Source of the DNA: VBAT01 sp036520835
GTDB lineage: Bacteria > Bacteroidota > Bacteroidia > Chitinophagales > Chitinophagaceae
DNA: 17,889 nucleotides
Assembly (NCBI GenBank): GCA_036520835.1
Contig: DATDIX010000201.1
Coordinates: 1 to 17,889 of the forward strand
Reading direction: 5' to 3'
Part shown: one piece after another, positions 15,898 to 17,889 of the stretch
Layout of the letters: the number at the start of each line of letters is the position of its first letter
How positions within the stretch are numbered: position 1 is the first letter of the stretch
The notes under the pieces: generated by a model
The model's input: the letters and a program-made list of their open reading frames with translations, nothing else
What the model was told of the DNA's origin: nothing
Databases searched by the model: none
Position numbers and translations under genes: made by a program

Positions 15898-17541
15898 ATG
15901 AAGCAAGTTGTTTTAAAAGTGCATCCGAAGGATAATGTGCTGGTGGCACTAAGGGATATTGCCAAAGGAGAAACTATTGAATATAGCGGGGAAGAATATA
16001 CGGTGCAGGAAAAAATTTCTGCCAAACACAAATTCTTTACCCGGGATATGAAGACCGGTGATAAAGTGATCATGTATGGTGTGTTGGTAGGAAAAATGCA
16101 GAGCGATGTTCCTGCCGGCGGATTGATGACAACCGCGAACCTGAAACATGCCGCCGATCCGTATGAGTACAGGCCGTTTCATTACGAATGGCATGCACCG
16201 GATGTATCAAAGTTTAAAGGAAAAACATTCAACGGGTATCACAGGAAAGATGGAAGAGTGGGCACAGCCAATTACTGGTTATTCATGCCGACTGTATTTT
16301 GTGAGAACCGTAACCTGGATGTGATCCGCGAAGCATTGCACAATGAACTGGGGTATGCAGTAACAGATAAGTATAAGCAAAAAGCCCATCATTTACTGGA
16401 ATTGTATAAAAGTGGAGCTGATGTAGCCACCGCTAACCTCGATGTAAAAGAATCCGTCGTCAACACCAACCGTGTTTTTAAAAATGTGGACGGTATAAAA
16501 TTTTTGAATCACCAGGGCGGATGCGGGGGTACCAGGCAGGATGCTGCTATACTGAGTAAATTGTTGGCAGCCTATGCCGATCATCCGAATGTAGCCGGTG
16601 TTACTATTTTAAGTCTGGGTTGCCAGAACCTGCAAACACAAAATTTGCTGGATGATATAAAGCTGCGTAATCCCAATTTTGATAAGCCCTTGTTTGTCTT
16701 TGAACAGCAGCAATCGCAAAGCGAAGAGCAACTGGTGACAGAAGCTATACGAAAAACTTTTATTGGTTTAATTGATATAAATAAGTTTGAAAGAAAACCT
16801 GCTACGCTGGATAAATTGACATTGGGTGTAAAATGCGGCGGCAGTGACGGGTTCAGCGGTATATCCGCTAATCCTGCGGTGGGCTATTGCTCTGATCTGT
16901 TAGTGGCATTGGGAGGAAAAGTGTTGCTGGCAGAATTCCCTGAATTATGCGGAGCAGAGCAAGACCTGATCGACAGAACAAGAAATGAAGCAGCTGCAAA
17001 GAAATTCATTCAGCTGATGGGTAGTTATAGTGATGCAGCTACCAAAGCTGGCTCAGGCTTTCATATGAACCCATCCCCGGGAAATATTAAAGACGGTTTG
17101 ATCACCGATGCGATAAAAAGCACAGGGGCTGCCAAGAAAGGCGGTACATCACCGGTAGAAGATGTACTGGATTATACAGAGCCAGCAACAAAGCCGGGTT
17201 TAAATTTGGTTTGCACGCCAGGTAATGACGTAGAAGCCACCACCGGTAAAGCGGCAAGCGGCGCTACGCTGATATTATTTACAACGGGATTGGGAACACC
17301 AACCGGTAATCCTGTTTGCCCGACGATCAAGGTCGCAACCAATTCAGCATTGACAAAAAGAATGGGTGATATCATTGATATCAATACCGGTCCGATCATA
17401 GATGGAGAAAAGACCATTGAACAAATGGGCGAAGAGATACTGGAGTATTGTATCAAAGCAGCAAGTGGAGAAGTGATTCCGAAAGCAGTGCAGTTGAACC
17501 AGGATGATTTTATTCCGTGGAAAAGAGGCGTGTCGTTATAG
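15898..17541 (+). CDS. uxaA: Altronate dehydratase
   Basis: It dehydrates D-altronate to 2-keto-3-deoxy-D-gluconate in the cytoplasm, the third step of galacturonate breakdown. The N-terminal part (about 1-85) is a SAF-like domain (MKQVVLKVHPKDNVLVALRD, followed by a GEEYTV stretch). The larger catalytic part has HQGGCGGTRQDA at 205-216 and KCGGSDGFSG at 312-321 followed by ANPAVGY, conserved cysteine/histidine motifs of the altronate/galactarate dehydratase family that presumably bind the metal. At 547 residues it is somewhat longer than the E. coli enzyme but normal for Bacteroidota. The gap to uxaB is one base. Galactarate dehydratase is the main alternative, made unlikely by the neighbours uxaB and uxaC. 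An inverted-repeat element begins at its stop codon. Confidence 0.95.
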   Translation: MKQVVLKVHPKDNVLVALRDIAKGETIEYSGEEYTVQEKISAKHKFFTRDMKTGDKVIMYGVLVGKMQSDVPAGGLMTTANLKHAADPYEYRPFHYEWHAPDVSKFKGKTFNGYHRKDGRVGTANYWLFMPTVFCENRNLDVIREALHNELGYAVTDKYKQKAHHLLELYKSGADVATANLDVKESVVNTNRVFKNVDGIKFLNHQGGCGGTRQDAAILSKLLAAYADHPNVAGVTILSLGCQNLQTQNLLDDIKLRNPNFDKPLFVFEQQQSQSEEQLVTEAIRKTFIGLIDINKFERKPATLDKLTLGVKCGGSDGFSGISANPAVGYCSDLLVALGGKVLLAEFPELCGAEQDLIDRTRNEAAAKKFIQLMGSYSDAATKAGSGFHMNPSPGNIKDGLITDAIKSTGAAKKGGTSPVEDVLDYTEPATKPGLNLVCTPGNDVEATTGKAASGATLILFTTGLGTPTGNPVCPTIKVATNSALTKRMGDIIDINTGPIIDGEKTIEQMGEEILEYCIKAASGEVIPKAVQLNQDDFIPWKRGVSL

Positions 17542-17644
17542 TCGGAAAGATGGGAAGTCCGGAAGAATTTTTCCGGAAGCTGGAAAATCATTTCGCTTTG
17601 TAAGGTTTGTCTTCCGGTCTTTCTGTCTCCCTGACTTCCGGACT
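17540..17644. repeat. Long imperfect inverted repeat of GGAAG/CTTCC-type units (copy 2)
   Basis: The gap between uxaA and uxaC is nearly filled by this element. The left arm (agtcggaaagatgggaag, then tccggaag; 17540-17565) starts within the uxaA stop codon. The right arm (cttccggtctttctgtctcc, then ctgacttccggact; 17611-17644) reads as the same GGAAG-rich pattern on the other strand, ending in the same GGACTAA that closes copy 1 at 7643. A small perfect hairpin lies inside the left part: TCCGGAA 17558-17564 with TTCCGGA 17571-17577 around a six-base loop. Folding of the whole in RNA would give a long stem. It may act as a terminator, processing site or mobile-repeat relic. Confidence 0.6.
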
Positions 17645-17665
17645 AATAAATACTAAAGCAGTTGT

Positions 17666-17889
17666 ATGAAACAATTCTTAGACGAGAACTTTTTACTGAA
17701 AACAAAGACAGCGCAGCGCCTTTATCATGAGTTTGCTAAAGACATGCCCATTATAGATTATCACTGCCACCTGCCGCCACAGCAGATAGCAGAAGATACA
17801 CAGTTCAAAAACCTGACACAGGTTTGGCTTTATGGTGATCACTATAAATGGAGGGCTATGCGTACCAACGGAGCGGATGAAAGTTATTG
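17666..17889 (+). CDS. uxaC: Glucuronate/galacturonate isomerase, N-terminal part (runs off the right edge)
   Basis: It isomerises D-galacturonate to D-tagaturonate (and glucuronate to fructuronate), the first cytoplasmic step, feeding UxaB and UxaA just upstream. Only the first 74 codons are in the window; the frame is open to the edge. The protein starts MKQFLDENFLLKTKTAQRLY and has the metal-binding HxH of the amidohydrolase-type barrel in IIDYHCHLPP (His33 and His35), followed by FKNLTQVWLYGDHYKWRAMR, which is highly characteristic of UxaC, and TNGADE. No signal peptide is present. It lies 124 bases after uxaA, separated by the inverted repeat, so it could be expressed at a different level or from its own promoter. 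The identification is firm despite the truncation. Confidence 0.95.
   Translation, partial: MKQFLDENFLLKTKTAQRLYHEFAKDMPIIDYHCHLPPQQIAEDTQFKNLTQVWLYGDHYKWRAMRTNGADESY

Noticed and set aside
17558..17577. Classical rho-independent terminator after uxaA
   Set aside because: The 7-base stem is perfect but is not followed by a T-tract, and it is better explained as part of the larger repeat element.

Overview
The window is a polysaccharide-utilisation region for pectin, mainly homogalacturonan, from a member of the Bacteroidota. The best guess is a soil or plant-associated Chitinophagaceae-like species. The evidence is: a C-terminal type IX secretion (T9SS) sorting domain on the first gene; short signal peptides ending in Ala-Gln on nearly every enzyme; weak Shine-Dalgarno sequences; repeated ATGA stop/start overlaps; and enzyme architectures typical of Bacteroidota (PL1 with a DxDxDG tail, GH43 with a concanavalin-like C-domain, GH105 fused to a DUF4350-like domain). 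Every gene lies on the + strand. The taxonomic placement is inference; there is no rRNA or other marker.

Layout. (1) 1-604: 3' end of a T9SS-secreted protein with an Ig-like module. (2) 766-7474: a tightly packed operon encoding a PL1 pectate lyase lipoprotein, a CE12-type SGNH acetylesterase, a CE8 pectin methylesterase, an alpha/beta-hydrolase esterase, a second CE8 and a GH43. Three of its five junctions are ATGA overlaps. (3) 7475-7665: a gap holding a long imperfect inverted repeat with GGAAG-like units. (4) 7666-9509: a Tat-exported Gfo/Idh/MocA oxidoreductase and a small secreted NTF2-like protein. (5) 9677-11320: a GH28 polygalacturonase with an intact active site, alone between two gaps. 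(6) 11449-17541: GH105-DUF4350, a divergent third CE8, then uxaB and uxaA. (7) 17542-17665: a second copy of the inverted-repeat type. (8) 17666 to the right edge: the 5' end of uxaC.

How the genes work together (family knowledge plus inference). Esterases remove methyl groups (three CE8) and acetyl groups (SGNH and alpha/beta hydrolase). PL1 cleaves the polygalacturonate backbone by elimination and GH28 by hydrolysis. GH43 trims arabinose or xylose side chains. GH105 removes the unsaturated uronate that lyases leave at the non-reducing end. Free galacturonate is isomerised to tagaturonate (UxaC), reduced to altronate (UxaB) and dehydrated to 2-keto-3-deoxygluconate (UxaA) in the cytoplasm. 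A SusC/SusD pair, a sugar-acid transporter, KduI/KduD, KDG kinase/aldolase and a regulator are not in this window and presumably lie outside it.

Most of this is a known pathway. The parts that deserve a second look are the exported oxidoreductase/NTF2-like pair, the third pectinesterase (its oxyanion-hole Gln and LGRPW Trp appear replaced), and the two long inverted-repeat elements in the gaps.
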